64,000 nt of DNA from Geodermatophilus dictyosporus (GTDB taxonomy: Bacteria > Actinomycetota > Actinomycetes > Mycobacteriales > Geodermatophilaceae), in NCBI RefSeq assembly GCF_900115505.1, contig NZ_FOWQ01000003.1, forward strand, positions 496,001 through 560,000, in the 5' to 3' direction. This document shows, piece by piece, positions 51,439 through 60,069 of this stretch; the stretch's first letter is position 1; each line of letters begins with the position of its first letter. Under the pieces are notes generated by a model, which made no database searches, had not been told where the DNA came from, and saw only the letters and a program-made list of their open reading frames with translations. The translations under genes were made by a program, and so were the position numbers.

Positions 51439-52776
51439 TCAGAGCCAGCCGGGGACGACGAAGACCAGCCAGGCCAGGAACGGCCCGACGACCACGACGA
51501 TCCCGGAGTAGGCGAGGATCTGCTTGTAGAAGCGGTCCCGGTCGACGTCCTGCGCGTTGGCCAGCACCAGCGCGCCGTTGGTCGAGAACGGGCTGACGTC
51601 GACGATCGTGGAGGCCACCGACAGGGCCACCACCACGCCGACGGCGCTGATGGCCCCCGCCTCCAGGAACGGCACCGCGAGCAGGATGGCGACCCCGATG
51701 ATCGCCGTCGAGGACGCGAAGGCCGACACCACGCCGCCGATGTAGGCGAGCAGCAGCGCGATGAGCAGCGGCGCACCCAGCCCGATGACCGCATCGCCGA
51801 CGTAGTCGATCGTCCCCGCCTCCTGCAGGACGAACACGAAGGTCAGCACGCCGGCGATGAGCAGCACGGTCGACCAGCTGATCTGGGTGACCGCCCCCTT
51901 GTGCCGCTGGGCGGAGAACAGCGCCAGGACGACGGCGACGGTGATGGCGACGAACCCGATGTCGAGGTCGAACACCAGCGCCAGGACGGCGACCACCACG
52001 AGTCCCACGAGGGTGAGGACCTGCTCGAGGGAGACCGGGCGGGGCCGGTCGGGGTGGACGTGCTCGTCGTCGTCCCCGCCGACCCCGGGCCCGGGTGCCG
52101 CACCGTGCCCGCGCACGAGGGTGCCGTGCGCGTGCTCGGTGTGGGCCAGGGGCTCGGCGGCCACCTTCCGGCCGAGCAGCCGGCGGCCGCCGAGGACGAA
52201 GAACAGGACCAGCGCGATGGCCAGGTTGAACAGCAGGGCACCCAGGAAGACCGCCAGCGGGTTGCTCGGCAGGCCCGACTCCTCGACGATCTCGTTGACC
52301 GTGACGCCGTAGACGCTGATCGGCGAGAAGCCGCCGCCCTGGGCGCCGTGGATGACCATCATGCCCATCAGCAGGGGGCTGATCCCGTGCCGGGCGGCGA
52401 ACGTGAGCGCGATCGGCGCGATGATCGCCACCGCCGCCGGCGAGAGCGCGCCGATGGCGGTGAGCACCGCGGTGACGAGGAACATGATCCAGGGGATGGC
52501 GGCCACGTGGCCCCCGACCAGGCGCACCGCGCCGCGCACCAGCAGGTCGACGGTGCCGTTGTTCTGCGCGATGGCGAACAGGTACGTGACGCCGATCAGG
52601 GTCAGCACCAGTCCGGCCGGGAAGCCGGCGAGGATGTCGTCGGTGCTCAGCCCGACCGAGAGGGTCCCGACGACGAAGGCGGCGACGAAGGCCAGCGCGC
52701 CCATGTTGATCGGCAGGAACGTGGCGATCGCGAAGATCGCGACGAGCGCCAGGATGGTGACGATCTCCGGTGACAC
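51439..52776 (-). CDS. SLC13/MatC-type dicarboxylate carrier
   Basis: The permease has 445 residues and about 11-12 helices. The N-terminal half carries the MatC pattern (NMGALAFVAAFVVGTLSVGL, GVTYLFAIAQNNGTVDLLV). A hydrophilic His/Asp-rich loop in the middle (near residues 215-245) separates the halves. The end has ASTIVDVSPFSTNGALVLAN, the substrate signature of SLC13-like carriers. It takes up dicarboxylates and is probably co-transcribed with the CaiB-type CoA-transferase that follows. Confidence 0.88.
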   Translation of the reverse strand: MSPEIVTILALVAIFAIATFLPINMGALAFVAAFVVGTLSVGLSTDDILAGFPAGLVLTLIGVTYLFAIAQNNGTVDLLVRGAVRLVGGHVAAIPWIMFLVTAVLTAIGALSPAAVAIIAPIALTFAARHGISPLLMGMMVIHGAQGGGFSPISVYGVTVNEIVEESGLPSNPLAVFLGALLFNLAIALVLFFVLGGRRLLGRKVAAEPLAHTEHAHGTLVRGHGAAPGPGVGGDDDEHVHPDRPRPVSLEQVLTLVGLVVVAVLALVFDLDIGFVAITVAVVLALFSAQRHKGAVTQISWSTVLLIAGVLTFVFVLQEAGTIDYVGDAVIGLGAPLLIALLLAYIGGVVSAFASSTAIIGVAILLAVPFLEAGAISAVGVVVALSVASTIVDVSPFSTNGALVLANAQDVDRDRFYKQILAYSGIVVVVGPFLAWLVFVVPGWL

Positions 52777-52815
52777 GCGGTCTCCCTGTCCTCTGCGACG
52801 GGTCGGCCCACCGTG

Positions 52816-53409
52816 TCACCTACCGGCGGGTAGGGCCTCCCAGCCGGTGGCCGGGGTGACCACGGCGCTGACCGGCCGGTCGTGGTCGAGCGCCGGCAGC
52901 CGGTCGACCAGCTCGTCGTCGAAGACCAGCGCCACCACGACGGCGTCCCGGCGCACGTGCTGCAGCGCCCGGTCGTAGTAGCCGCCGCCCCGGCCCAGCC
53001 GGGTGCCCGTCCGGTCGACGGCGAGCGCGGGGACGACGACGACCTCCGCGGCCCCGATCGCCGTCGGTCCCAGGCGCGGCCCGACCGGCTCGAGCAGCCC
53101 GAAGCGGCCCGGCGCCAGCCGACCGGTGTCCACCGCCCAGTGCAGCTGCGGGTCGCCGTCGGGGACCACCGGCAGCAGCACCCGCGCGCCGAGCTGGGTG
53201 AACGCGGCCGGCAGCCGGCCGTGGCCCGGCTCGGTCTCGTCGGGGACGAAGGCCGCGAGGGTGCGCACCCTCGCCAGCTGCCGCAGCAGTGCGGTGGTGA
53301 CCGCGGCCGCGGCCGTCGCGCGCTCGGTGGGGGAGCGGTCCCGGCGTCGGGCCCGGACCCGGTCGCGCAGGGCCGCCTTGACCGGTTCGACGTCCTGCGG
53401 GGCGGTCAC
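52816..53409 (-). CDS. 5-formyltetrahydrofolate cyclo-ligase
   Basis: The 197-residue MTHFS enzyme begins KAALRDRVRARRRDRSPTE and has FVPDETEPGHGRLPAAF. The conserved nucleotide/metal segment LGRGGGYYDRAL and the C-terminal VALVFDDELVDRLPALDHDRP are present. It converts 5-formyl-THF to 5,10-methenyl-THF with ATP. It is divergent from galU, a common actinobacterial arrangement. Confidence 0.95.
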   Translation of the reverse strand: MTAPQDVEPVKAALRDRVRARRRDRSPTERATAAAAVTTALLRQLARVRTLAAFVPDETEPGHGRLPAAFTQLGARVLLPVVPDGDPQLHWAVDTGRLAPGRFGLLEPVGPRLGPTAIGAAEVVVVPALAVDRTGTRLGRGGGYYDRALQHVRRDAVVVALVFDDELVDRLPALDHDRPVSAVVTPATGWEALPAGR

Positions 53410-53530
53410 CGCAGCAGGCTAGAGCCCGGCCCCGGCCGCCCGGTGGAACGGTCGCGCCCCCGTGGGCCGCCGCGCGCGCCGCTCCCGGCCGCCTCGAGGT
53501 GGGGTGCGGTGCGGTGGCTAGGCTCCCGGC

Positions 53531-54448
53531 GTGGAGAGCTCGCGGACCCCCTCGGCGCGCAAGGCCGTCATCCCCGTCGCCGGGATGGGCACCCGGTTCC
53601 TCCCCGCCACCAAGGCGGTGCCCAAGGAGCTGCTGCCGGTCGTCGACCGCCCGGCCCTGCAGTACATCGTCGAGGAGGCCGCACGGGCCGGGCTGGCCGA
53701 GGTGCTCATGGTCACCGGGCGCAACAAGGCCGCGATCGAGGACTACTTCGACCGCGCCCCCGAGCTCGAGGCGGCGCTCGAGAAGAAGGGCGACGCCGCC
53801 CGGCTGGCCGCCGTCGCGGAGTCCACCGAGGTGGCCCAGGTGCACTTCGTCCGGCAGGGCGAGGCCCGTGGCCTGGGCCACGCGGTGCTGCAGGCGGCCG
53901 CCTTCGTGGGGAACGAGCCCTTCGCCGTGCTGCTCGGCGACGACCTGATCGACGCGCGCGACCACCTGCTCGAGCAGATGCTCGCCGTGCAGGCCGAGCA
54001 CGGCGGCTCGGTGATCGCGCTGCTCGACGTCGGCCGGGAGAACATCGACAAGTACGGCGCGGTCGCCATCCAGGAGGACACCCAGCAGGGCGTCGTGACG
54101 GTCACCGGCCTGGTGGAGAAGCCGCCGGTCGACGAGGCGCCCAGCAGCCTGGCCATCATCGGCCGCTACGTGCTGGCCCCCGAGGTGTTCGAGGTGCTGC
54201 GGGAGACGCCGCCCGGCCGGGGCGGGGAGATCCAGCTGACCGACGCGCTGGCCACCCTGGTGGAGCGCGGGCAGCCGCTGCACGGCGTGGTCTTCGACGG
54301 CCGCCGGTACGACACCGGGGACAAGCTCGACTACCTCAAGGCGGTCGTCCGCCTGGCCGTCGAGCGGGAGGACCTCGGCCCCGCGCTGCGCACGTGGCTG
54401 ACGGAGTTCGTGGCCGACCTGCCCGCCGAGGGCGCGTCGCAGGCCTGA
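53531..54448 (+). CDS. galU: UTP-glucose-1-phosphate uridylyltransferase
   Basis: The 305-residue protein from GTG 53531 has the nucleotidyl-transferase loop GMGTRFLPATKAVPKELLPV, QYIVEEAARAGL and GEARGLGHAVLQAA. The metal-binding LLGDDLID and the C-terminal GGEIQLTDAL with FDGRRYDTGDKLDYLKAVV follow. It makes UDP-glucose for cell-envelope sugars. It is first in the galU-glp-rimJ-sepX order that is conserved in actinobacteria. Confidence 0.97.
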   Translation: MESSRTPSARKAVIPVAGMGTRFLPATKAVPKELLPVVDRPALQYIVEEAARAGLAEVLMVTGRNKAAIEDYFDRAPELEAALEKKGDAARLAAVAESTEVAQVHFVRQGEARGLGHAVLQAAAFVGNEPFAVLLGDDLIDARDHLLEQMLAVQAEHGGSVIALLDVGRENIDKYGAVAIQEDTQQGVVTVTGLVEKPPVDEAPSSLAIIGRYVLAPEVFEVLRETPPGRGGEIQLTDALATLVERGQPLHGVVFDGRRYDTGDKLDYLKAVVRLAVEREDLGPALRTWLTEFVADLPAEGASQA

Positions 54449-54479
54449 CCCGGCCCCCGCAGGGGGGACCATCGAGGCG

Positions 54480-55871
54480 ATGAGCGAGCACAGCCCGGGC
54501 GGGGCCCCGGCGGCACCCCGGGACACGACGGCGCTGGACCTGCGCAGCGGCGCCACGGTCGACCCGCCGGCGCCGGCCGCGCACGCGACCGCGGCGATCG
54601 ACCGCGGCCGGGTCCCCCCGCCGCGCCCGGCGCCCGAGCCGGAGCCGGAGCTGCGGTCGGTGGAGGCCCACCTCGACGAGATCCTGGCCGCGGTCCCGCA
54701 GCCCGAGCCGATCGAGCTGGCCGTCCTCGACGCGCAGGGGCTGCTCTGCGCCGAGGAGGTGGTCAGCGCCCGCGCGCTGCCGGCCTTCGACCAGGCCGCC
54801 CTCGACGGCTACGCCGTCCGCGCCGAGGACGTCGCCGCTGCCGCGCCCGACGCGCCGGTCGAGCTCGCCGTGGTGGGGGAGAGCGTGGCCGGGGCCGCGG
54901 GCCTGACGTCGCTGCCCCCGGGCCTGGCGCAGAAGGTCGCCGCCGGGGCGATGCTGCCCGCCGGCGCCGACGTCGTCGTCCCGGCCGTGTGGACCGACGG
55001 CGGCGTCGTCCGGGTGCAGGTGCACGCCGGCCCGGCCGCGGGCAGCTACGTGCGCCGCGCCGGCGACGACGTCTCGCCCGGCACCGCCGCCGTGCACGTC
55101 GGGATGCCGATCGGTCCCGCGCAGATCAGCCTGCTGGCCGCCGTCGGCCGCGACCGGGTGCAGGTGCGCCCGCGCCCGCGGGTCGCCGTCCTGTCCGCGG
55201 GCAGCGAGCTGGTCGACATCACCACCCAGCCGGCGCCGGGCCAGGTGGTCGACGTCAACACCTACGCGCTGGCCGCCGCCGCCCGCGACGCCGGGGCCTC
55301 GGCCTACCGCTGGGGGATCCTGCCCACCGAGCGCCGCCGGCTGACCGAGGTGCTGGAGAGCCAGCTGCTGCGCAGTGACCTGGTGCTCGTCGCCGGCACG
55401 CCGGCCGCGGAGGGCGACCTGGTGCAGGAGGTGCTCGCCGAGCTCGGCCCGATGCGCTCGCGCCAGGTGACGATGTACCCCGGCGCGGTGCAGGGCTTCG
55501 GCCGGCTGGGCCGTGACGAGGTGCCGGTGATCCGCGTGCCCGGGGAGCCGGTGGCCGCCCTGGTCTCCTTCGAGGTCTTCGTCCGCCCCGCCATCCGCTC
55601 GATGCTGGGCAAGCGGCAGCTGTTCCGCCGCACGGTGCAGGCCATCTCGGCCGAGCGGCTGGTCTCGCCGCTGGGCTACCGGCAGTACCTGCACGGCCAG
55701 GTCATGCGCCACCCCGACGGCGGCTACGTCGTCGAGCCGCTGGGCGACGGCGAGGAGGCGCTGCTGGCCCGCATGGCCCGCGCGAACTGCCTGATCGTCC
55801 TGGACGAGGACGTCACCGAGGTCGCCGAGGGCGGGCTGGTGACGGTGATGCCGCTGCTGCTGGGCGGCTGA
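54480..55871 (+). CDS. glp: Gephyrin-like MoeA-family protein (Glp)
   Basis: The 463-residue MoeA-fold protein has an ~60-residue proline/glutamate-rich N-terminal extension, then domain I with RALPAFDQAALDGYAVRAED. The MPT-binding-like domain has VAVLSAGSELVDI and DVNTYALAAAARDAG, and the end has VPGEPVAALVSFEVFVRPAI. It may retain molybdate insertion. However, the gene order galU-this-rimJ-sepX is that of Corynebacterium glp, whose product moonlights in the divisome with its membrane receptor GlpR/SepX. Calling it Glp rather than MoeA rests on this synteny. Confidence 0.88.
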   Translation: MSEHSPGGAPAAPRDTTALDLRSGATVDPPAPAAHATAAIDRGRVPPPRPAPEPEPELRSVEAHLDEILAAVPQPEPIELAVLDAQGLLCAEEVVSARALPAFDQAALDGYAVRAEDVAAAAPDAPVELAVVGESVAGAAGLTSLPPGLAQKVAAGAMLPAGADVVVPAVWTDGGVVRVQVHAGPAAGSYVRRAGDDVSPGTAAVHVGMPIGPAQISLLAAVGRDRVQVRPRPRVAVLSAGSELVDITTQPAPGQVVDVNTYALAAAARDAGASAYRWGILPTERRRLTEVLESQLLRSDLVLVAGTPAAEGDLVQEVLAELGPMRSRQVTMYPGAVQGFGRLGRDEVPVIRVPGEPVAALVSFEVFVRPAIRSMLGKRQLFRRTVQAISAERLVSPLGYRQYLHGQVMRHPDGGYVVEPLGDGEEALLARMARANCLIVLDEDVTEVAEGGLVTVMPLLLGG

Positions 55872-55872
55872 G

Positions 55873-56499
55873 CTGGACCTCGACCCCCTGCAGCACCCCG
55901 GCTGGCCCGCCCACCTCTCCCACGGGCCGGTCGAGCTGCACCCGCTGCGCCGGGGCGATGCCGGCGAGTGGAGCCGACTGCGGCTGGCCAACGAGAGCTG
56001 GCTGCGGCCGTGGGAGCCCTCGGCCGGGGTGGCGTGGTCGGTGCGGCACACGCCCGCGGCCTACCGGGCGATGCGCCGCTCGGTGGCCCGGCGCGCCCGG
56101 AGCGGGGGCTCCCTGCCCTTCGCCGTCCGGGTGGAGGGCCGACTGGCCGGGCAGGTGACCGTGGACAACGTGGTGCGCGGCGCGCTGCGGTCGGGGTCGC
56201 TGGGCTACTGGATCGACCGCGGGGTGGCCGGCCGGGGGATGGCCTCGCTGGCCGTGGCGCTGGTGTGCGACCACGCGTTCGGCGCCGCCGGGCTGCACCG
56301 GCTGCAGGCCGACATCCGGCCGGAGAACCTGCCCAGCCAGCGGCTGGTCGAGCGGCTCGGGTTCCGCCGCGAGGGGCTGCTGCGCCGCTACCTCGACATC
56401 GACGGCGACTGGCGCGACCACCTGTCCTACGCGCTGCTGGCCGAGGACCTCCCGGGCGGCGTCCTGGGGCGCTGGCTGTCCCTCACCCCCCGCGCCTAG
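55873..56499 (+). CDS. rimJ: RimJ-type GNAT acetyltransferase with no standard start codon
   Basis: The full domain is in one frame: LHPLRRGDAGEWSRLRLANE and SWLRPWEPSA, the acetyl-CoA part SLGYWIDRGVAGRGMASLAV, and NLPSQRLVERLGFRREGLLRR. The first GTG (56029) would delete the ~50 N-terminal residues of the fold. Upstream there is no ATG, GTG or TTG back to the glp stop. CTG at 55873, two bases after that stop, is the best candidate start, giving 208 residues. It acetylates ribosomal or other protein N-termini. Third gene of the glp cluster. Confidence 0.85.
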   Translation: MDLDPLQHPGWPAHLSHGPVELHPLRRGDAGEWSRLRLANESWLRPWEPSAGVAWSVRHTPAAYRAMRRSVARRARSGGSLPFAVRVEGRLAGQVTVDNVVRGALRSGSLGYWIDRGVAGRGMASLAVALVCDHAFGAAGLHRLQADIRPENLPSQRLVERLGFRREGLLRRYLDIDGDWRDHLSYALLAEDLPGGVLGRWLSLTPRA

Positions 56500-56664
56500 C
56501 ACGCTGACCGAACGTGTCCGGGTGACTCCGTACCGACACGCCGCCGTCGGCGCCCCACCCGTCCCACAACACTCCGGCGACACGCCCGCGCGCCTCCCTC
56601 GTCCTGGTGAGGCGCGTGCATAACCTGCCGCGGCAAGTGACTCGTGTGACGGGTGGTGTTCTCG

Positions 56665-57354
56665 ATGGGGTCAGGCGTGCTGCTCGCCGCTCTGGTCGTG
56701 CTGTGGTTCGTGGTGCTGGTGCCCATGGTGGTGACCCGCGACACGTCGTCGTCCCGTGCGGAGGTCGGCGCGGGCCGGACGCTGCAGCGCCGGCGGGCCG
56801 GTGACCCGGTCCGCTCCGCGGCGACGGAGCGGGTCTCGGTCGACCGGGAGACGCTGCGCCGCACCGGCGAGCTGCGGGTCGACGTGCACGCCGTCCGCCG
56901 GCGCACGCTGGCCGGGCTGGTCGCGCTGACGGCGCTCGCGCTGGCCGGCGCGCTGCTCGTCTCGCCGTGGCTGTGGGTGCTCCAGGGGCTGCTCGACGTC
57001 GCACTGGTCGGCTACCTGGTGGTGCTGCGCGCCGCCGTCCGCCGCGAGCAGGCCGCCGCGCGCCGGGCCGCCCGCGCCGCCGCCCGGGTGCGCCCCGTCG
57101 CCCGGCCGGCCCCGCGTCCGGTCGCCGAGCCGCTGCACGCCGAGCCCGTGGTCGAGGAGGTCCACTCGACCGTCGGCCTGCCGCACCCGAGCCTGCCGCT
57201 GGCCCCCGTGCACCCGCTGCGCCCCGGCCGCGTCGTCGCCGCCCGCACCCCGGCGCCCGCCGGCTGGCAGGACAGCGCCGTCGTGGGCCTCGACGACGAC
57301 GACATCGGCTTCGCCGACGTGGACCTCTACCAGCCCCGCGTCGTCAACGGTTAG
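56665..57354 (+). CDS. sepX: Divisome membrane protein SepX/GlpR
   Basis: The protein has about 229 residues. ATG 56665 begins MGSGVLLAALVVLWFVVLVP, a first helix, followed by a cytosolic region with TRDTSSSRAEVGAG and RRTGELRVDVHAVRRRTLAG. Two closely spaced helices (ALTALALAGALLVSPWLWVL and LLDVALVGYLVVL) and a long Arg/Ala/Pro-rich cytosolic tail complete it. This is the plan of actinobacterial SepX/GlpR, which sits in the division septum and binds Glp. Position after glp and rimJ supports it. GTG 56653/56656 are alternative starts. Confidence 0.85.
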   Translation: MGSGVLLAALVVLWFVVLVPMVVTRDTSSSRAEVGAGRTLQRRRAGDPVRSAATERVSVDRETLRRTGELRVDVHAVRRRTLAGLVALTALALAGALLVSPWLWVLQGLLDVALVGYLVVLRAAVRREQAAARRAARAAARVRPVARPAPRPVAEPLHAEPVVEEVHSTVGLPHPSLPLAPVHPLRPGRVVAARTPAPAGWQDSAVVGLDDDDIGFADVDLYQPRVVNG

Positions 57355-57420
57355 CGACGACTCCCCGGCGCCGCCCCCGTCGCGGTGCCGGGGCGGGCGG
57401 GCGGTAAGCTCGTCCGCGTC

Positions 57421-57496
<76 letters not shown>

Positions 57497-57502
57497 CGTC
57501 CC

Positions 57503-57538
57503 ACCTCAGGCCGGGCCCACGCGGGCCCGGCCTGAGGT
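57503..57538 (+). terminator. Strong hairpin terminator after tRNA-Ala
   Basis: A perfect 16-bp stem (left arm ACCTCAGGCCGGGCCC) encloses a 4-base loop ACGC. There is no long T-run, as usual in high-GC actinobacteria. It lies 8 bases after the tRNA. Confidence 0.85.
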
Positions 57539-57610
57539 GTCTCCGGGCCCGGCCGTGCCGCCCCCGTCACCCCCGACTCACCCGGTCGGGTGACCCCTCC
57601 CGCCGCTGCC

Positions 57611-57636
57611 CTCAGGGCGCGCGCCGGGACGCCGAT
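57611..57636 (+). promoter_or_regulatory. FliA/WhiG-like promoter P1
   Basis: CTCA at 57611-57614 and GCCGAT at 57631-57636 are separated by 16 bases. This fits the actinobacterial sigma-28 pattern CTCA-N15-17-GCCGAA. It lies 54 bases upstream of the first TasA-like gene. Confidence 0.6.
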
Positions 57637-57690
57637 GCCTGCTGTGTCCAGCACGCAGATCCCCTGCGTCCCCCACGTGAAGGAGGCATC

Positions 57691-58344
57691 GTGCGCGTCT
57701 CCCTGCGCCGCGGTCGCCGATCCGTGCTGGCCGGCGCGGTCCCCGTGGGTCTGGTGCTGAGCATGGCGCTCACCTGGAGCTCGACCCACGCGGCCTTCTC
57801 GGCCAGCACCGCCAACCCGGGCAACTCCTGGCAGACCGGCAGCGTCGTGCTGGCCGACAACGACAGCAACACGGCCCTCTTCCAGAGCACCGTCGAGACC
57901 GGTCTCGTCCCCGGTGCCGCCAGGTCCCGCTGCATCCGCCTCGACTACACCGGCGACGTCGCCGCCGACATCCGGATGTACGTCGGCACGCCGGCCGGCG
58001 GCGCGACCACCCTCGACAACTTCCTCGTGATGAGCGTCGAGCGCGGGCAGAACGTGAGCGCGTCGACCCCGGTGGCGGCCGACTGCACCGCCGGCTTCAC
58101 CGCGAACGCCACTCCGACGTTCCTGTTCAACACCCGCCAGGCCAACGACGCCCTGGCCGACCAGGCGGCCACGCTGACCAGCCTGCGCACCCGCGCCGAC
58201 TACGCCACCGGGCTGTCGCTCGGCGCCCCGGTCGCCCCCGGCGTGTCGCTGACCCTGCGCATCTCCTACCTGGTCAAGGACGACAACAACGCGCAGCGGA
58301 CCCGGTCCGACGCGACCATCACGTGGGAGGCGCGCAACACGTGA
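57691..58344 (+). CDS. TasA-like secreted protein with SipW-type signal peptide
   Basis: The protein has 217 residues from GTG 57691 with AAGGAGG 4 bases upstream. The signal peptide SVLAGAVPVGLVLSMALTWS is followed by STHAAFSASTANPGNSWQTG, the SipW-dependent cleavage context seen in TasA/camelysin-type fibre proteins. The mature domain has TALFQSTVETGLVPGAARSR followed by CIRLDYTG and a second cysteine in DCTAGF, possibly a disulfide. A SipW-like peptidase gene follows with a GTGA overlap. It probably forms surface fibres or matrix. Confidence 0.82.
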   Translation: MRVSLRRGRRSVLAGAVPVGLVLSMALTWSSTHAAFSASTANPGNSWQTGSVVLADNDSNTALFQSTVETGLVPGAARSRCIRLDYTGDVAADIRMYVGTPAGGATTLDNFLVMSVERGQNVSASTPVAADCTAGFTANATPTFLFNTRQANDALADQAATLTSLRTRADYATGLSLGAPVAPGVSLTLRISYLVKDDNNAQRTRSDATITWEARNT

Positions 58345-58946
58345 CCACGCCTCCCGCTCCCTCGTGGCCGTCCCGGGCCGCCGCCACCGCCCGGGTCGCC
58401 GTGGCGGTCGCCCTGGTGGCGGTCGCCGGGCTGGGTGTCCTGGCCCTGGCCCCCCGGCTCGTCGGCTTCGAGGGCCACGTGGTGGTCTCCGGCTCGATGG
58501 CCCCGCGGCTGGCCGAGGGCGACGTGGTGCTGACCCGGCCGGTCGCCGTGCAGGACCTCGAGCCGGGACAGATCCTGCTGTTCCCCGATCCCTCGGGCGC
58601 CGACCGGCTCGTGGTGCACCGGCTGGTGTCCTTCGACGAGCGGGGTGCCCTGGTCACCCGGGGCGACGCCAACCAGAGCAACGACACCACGCACGTGCCG
58701 GCGGCCAGCGTCATCGGCGAGGTGCAGCTGCGCGTGCCCTACATCGGCCTCCCCGCGTACTGGCGGGCCGAGGGGCGGTGGGGCCCGATCGGCGGGACCG
58801 CCGTCCTGCTCGCCGCGGCCGCCGTCGTCGTCGCCGGCCGGTCCGGCGGCGGCCGGGGCCGCACCACCGCCGACCGCGACCCCGCACCGCGGGGCCGCAC
58901 CACCGCCGACCGGCTCGGCGCCCCGGCCGTGCGCACCGCCGTCTGA
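58341..58946 (+). CDS. SipW-like type I signal peptidase
   Basis: The 201-residue membrane enzyme has an N-terminal helix (ARVAVAVALVAVAGLGVLAL) leading to the catalytic serine Ser52 in VVSGSMAPRLAEGD. LVVHRLVSF carries His93 in place of the lysine of standard LepB enzymes, and GDANQSND follows. A C-terminal helix (TAVLLAAAAVVVAG) and an Arg/Thr tail end it. The Ser/His form marks the SipW/ER-type group that processes biofilm-fibre proteins. It overlaps the TasA-like gene and presumably cleaves it and the later paralogues. Confidence 0.92.
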   Translation: MTTPPAPSWPSRAAATARVAVAVALVAVAGLGVLALAPRLVGFEGHVVVSGSMAPRLAEGDVVLTRPVAVQDLEPGQILLFPDPSGADRLVVHRLVSFDERGALVTRGDANQSNDTTHVPAASVIGEVQLRVPYIGLPAYWRAEGRWGPIGGTAVLLAAAAVVVAGRSGGGRGRTTADRDPAPRGRTTADRLGAPAVRTAV

Positions 58947-58962
58947 CCCGTCGGCCACCCCG

Positions 58963-58988
58963 CTCAACAACCGCGCCGCGGGGCCGAT
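58963..58988 (+). promoter_or_regulatory. FliA/WhiG-like promoter P2
   Basis: CTCA (58963-58966) and GCCGAT (58983-58988) are 16 bases apart. It lies about 40 bases before GTG 59029. The ATG inside the -10 element (58987) is therefore unlikely to be the start of the next gene. Confidence 0.6.
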
Positions 58989-59028
58989 GACACCAGGAGG
59001 CCGGTACCGCTCCGGGGAGGAGGACAGC

Positions 59029-60069
59029 GTGCGCCGAGCACCCCAGACCGCGCCCCGGCGCGCCGCCGGCGGCGGCAGGCTCGCCGCCTGGCTGGTCGGT
59101 GCCGCCCTGTTCGCCGCCCTCGCCGCCGAGGGGCTGCCGGTCGGCACCACCCCCGCCTCCGCCGGCACCAGCGCGGTCAGCCTGGTCGACGACCGCGGCG
59201 GCGCCGCGCTGTTCCGCTCCACCGGCCTGACCCCCGGGCGCACCGAGAGCGCCTGCGTCGCGCTCGCGGTCACCGGGTCGGCCCAGTCGCTCGGCGAGGT
59301 GCGGCTCAGCGCCACGGGGACCGGCGGCGACCTCGCCCCGTACCTGCAGGTCGGCATCGAGGCCGGCACGCTGGCCGACCCCTCCCGGTGCGCCACCTTC
59401 TCCGGTGCCCCCGTCTGGAGCGGGACCCTGGCGCAGGTGCCCGCCGACGCCGCTGCCGGGATCCCCACGGGCTGGCGTCCGGAGGCGGCGTCCCGGGCGG
59501 TCTTCCGGCTCACCGTCTCCGTCCCCGACGACCCCCGGGCGCAGGGCCGCCGCGCCGCGGCCACCTTCGTCTGGGCCCTCGACGTCGAGCCCCACCCGCC
59601 CGAGCCCGAACCCACGCCCTCCGCGGTCCCGGCCCGCACGCCGGAGCCCGGACCGACGCCGACACCGACACCGACGCCGACGCCCACCCCGGAGCCGACG
59701 CCGGAGGTGCTCCCCGTGCCCACGCCGGAGCCCACCCCCACCCCCGAGGTCCCGAGCCCGCCGCCGCCGTCGGACGACCCGCCGCGGACCGGCGACGTCG
59801 TCCAGGCCGAGCCGCTGGCGGCCCCGCCGGCGACGGTCGCCGAGGCCGTCGCGCAGGTGGTCGCCGAGGTGGCCGCCGCGGTGGGGGAGACCGCCGTGGC
59901 CGTCGCCAAGGACGGCCAGTTCCCGCTCGGGCTCGTGGGCGTGGTGGTCGGCTTCCTCTTCGTCCAGGGCCGGCTCGACCAGCGCGACCCCAAGCTGGCG
60001 CTGGCCCGGGTCAGCTCCGACGTGCACGACTTCCAGGACTTCCCCCGAACGCCGAGGACCACGACATGA
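59029..60069 (+). CDS. TasA-like surface protein with PT-rich stalk and membrane anchor
   Basis: The protein has 346 residues from GTG 59029 (GGAGGAGG upstream). The signal helix is LAAWLVGAALFAALAAEGLP. The ectodomain shares a pattern with the first TasA-like gene (VSLVDDRGGAALFRSTGLTP, then SACVALAVTG and RCATFSG). A long stalk of Pro/Thr/Glu repeats (TPTPTPTPTPEPT) follows. A helix near residue 310 (FPLGLVGVVVGFLFV) anchors the C-terminus. It is likely cleaved by the SipW-like peptidase and displayed on the cell surface. The GGDEF gene overlaps its stop (ATGA). Confidence 0.8.
   Translation: MRRAPQTAPRRAAGGGRLAAWLVGAALFAALAAEGLPVGTTPASAGTSAVSLVDDRGGAALFRSTGLTPGRTESACVALAVTGSAQSLGEVRLSATGTGGDLAPYLQVGIEAGTLADPSRCATFSGAPVWSGTLAQVPADAAAGIPTGWRPEAASRAVFRLTVSVPDDPRAQGRRAAATFVWALDVEPHPPEPEPTPSAVPARTPEPGPTPTPTPTPTPTPEPTPEVLPVPTPEPTPTPEVPSPPPPSDDPPRTGDVVQAEPLAAPPATVAEAVAQVVAEVAAAVGETAVAVAKDGQFPLGLVGVVVGFLFVQGRLDQRDPKLALARVSSDVHDFQDFPRTPRTTT

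Noticed and set aside
56029..56499. GTG 56029 as start of the RimJ gene
   Set aside because: It would remove the first strands of the GNAT fold, which are clearly coded upstream in the same frame.
58987..59028. ATG 58987 as start of the second TasA-like gene
   Set aside because: It lies inside the GCCGAT promoter box, so transcription would begin downstream. GTG 59029 has a strong GGAGGAGG site.
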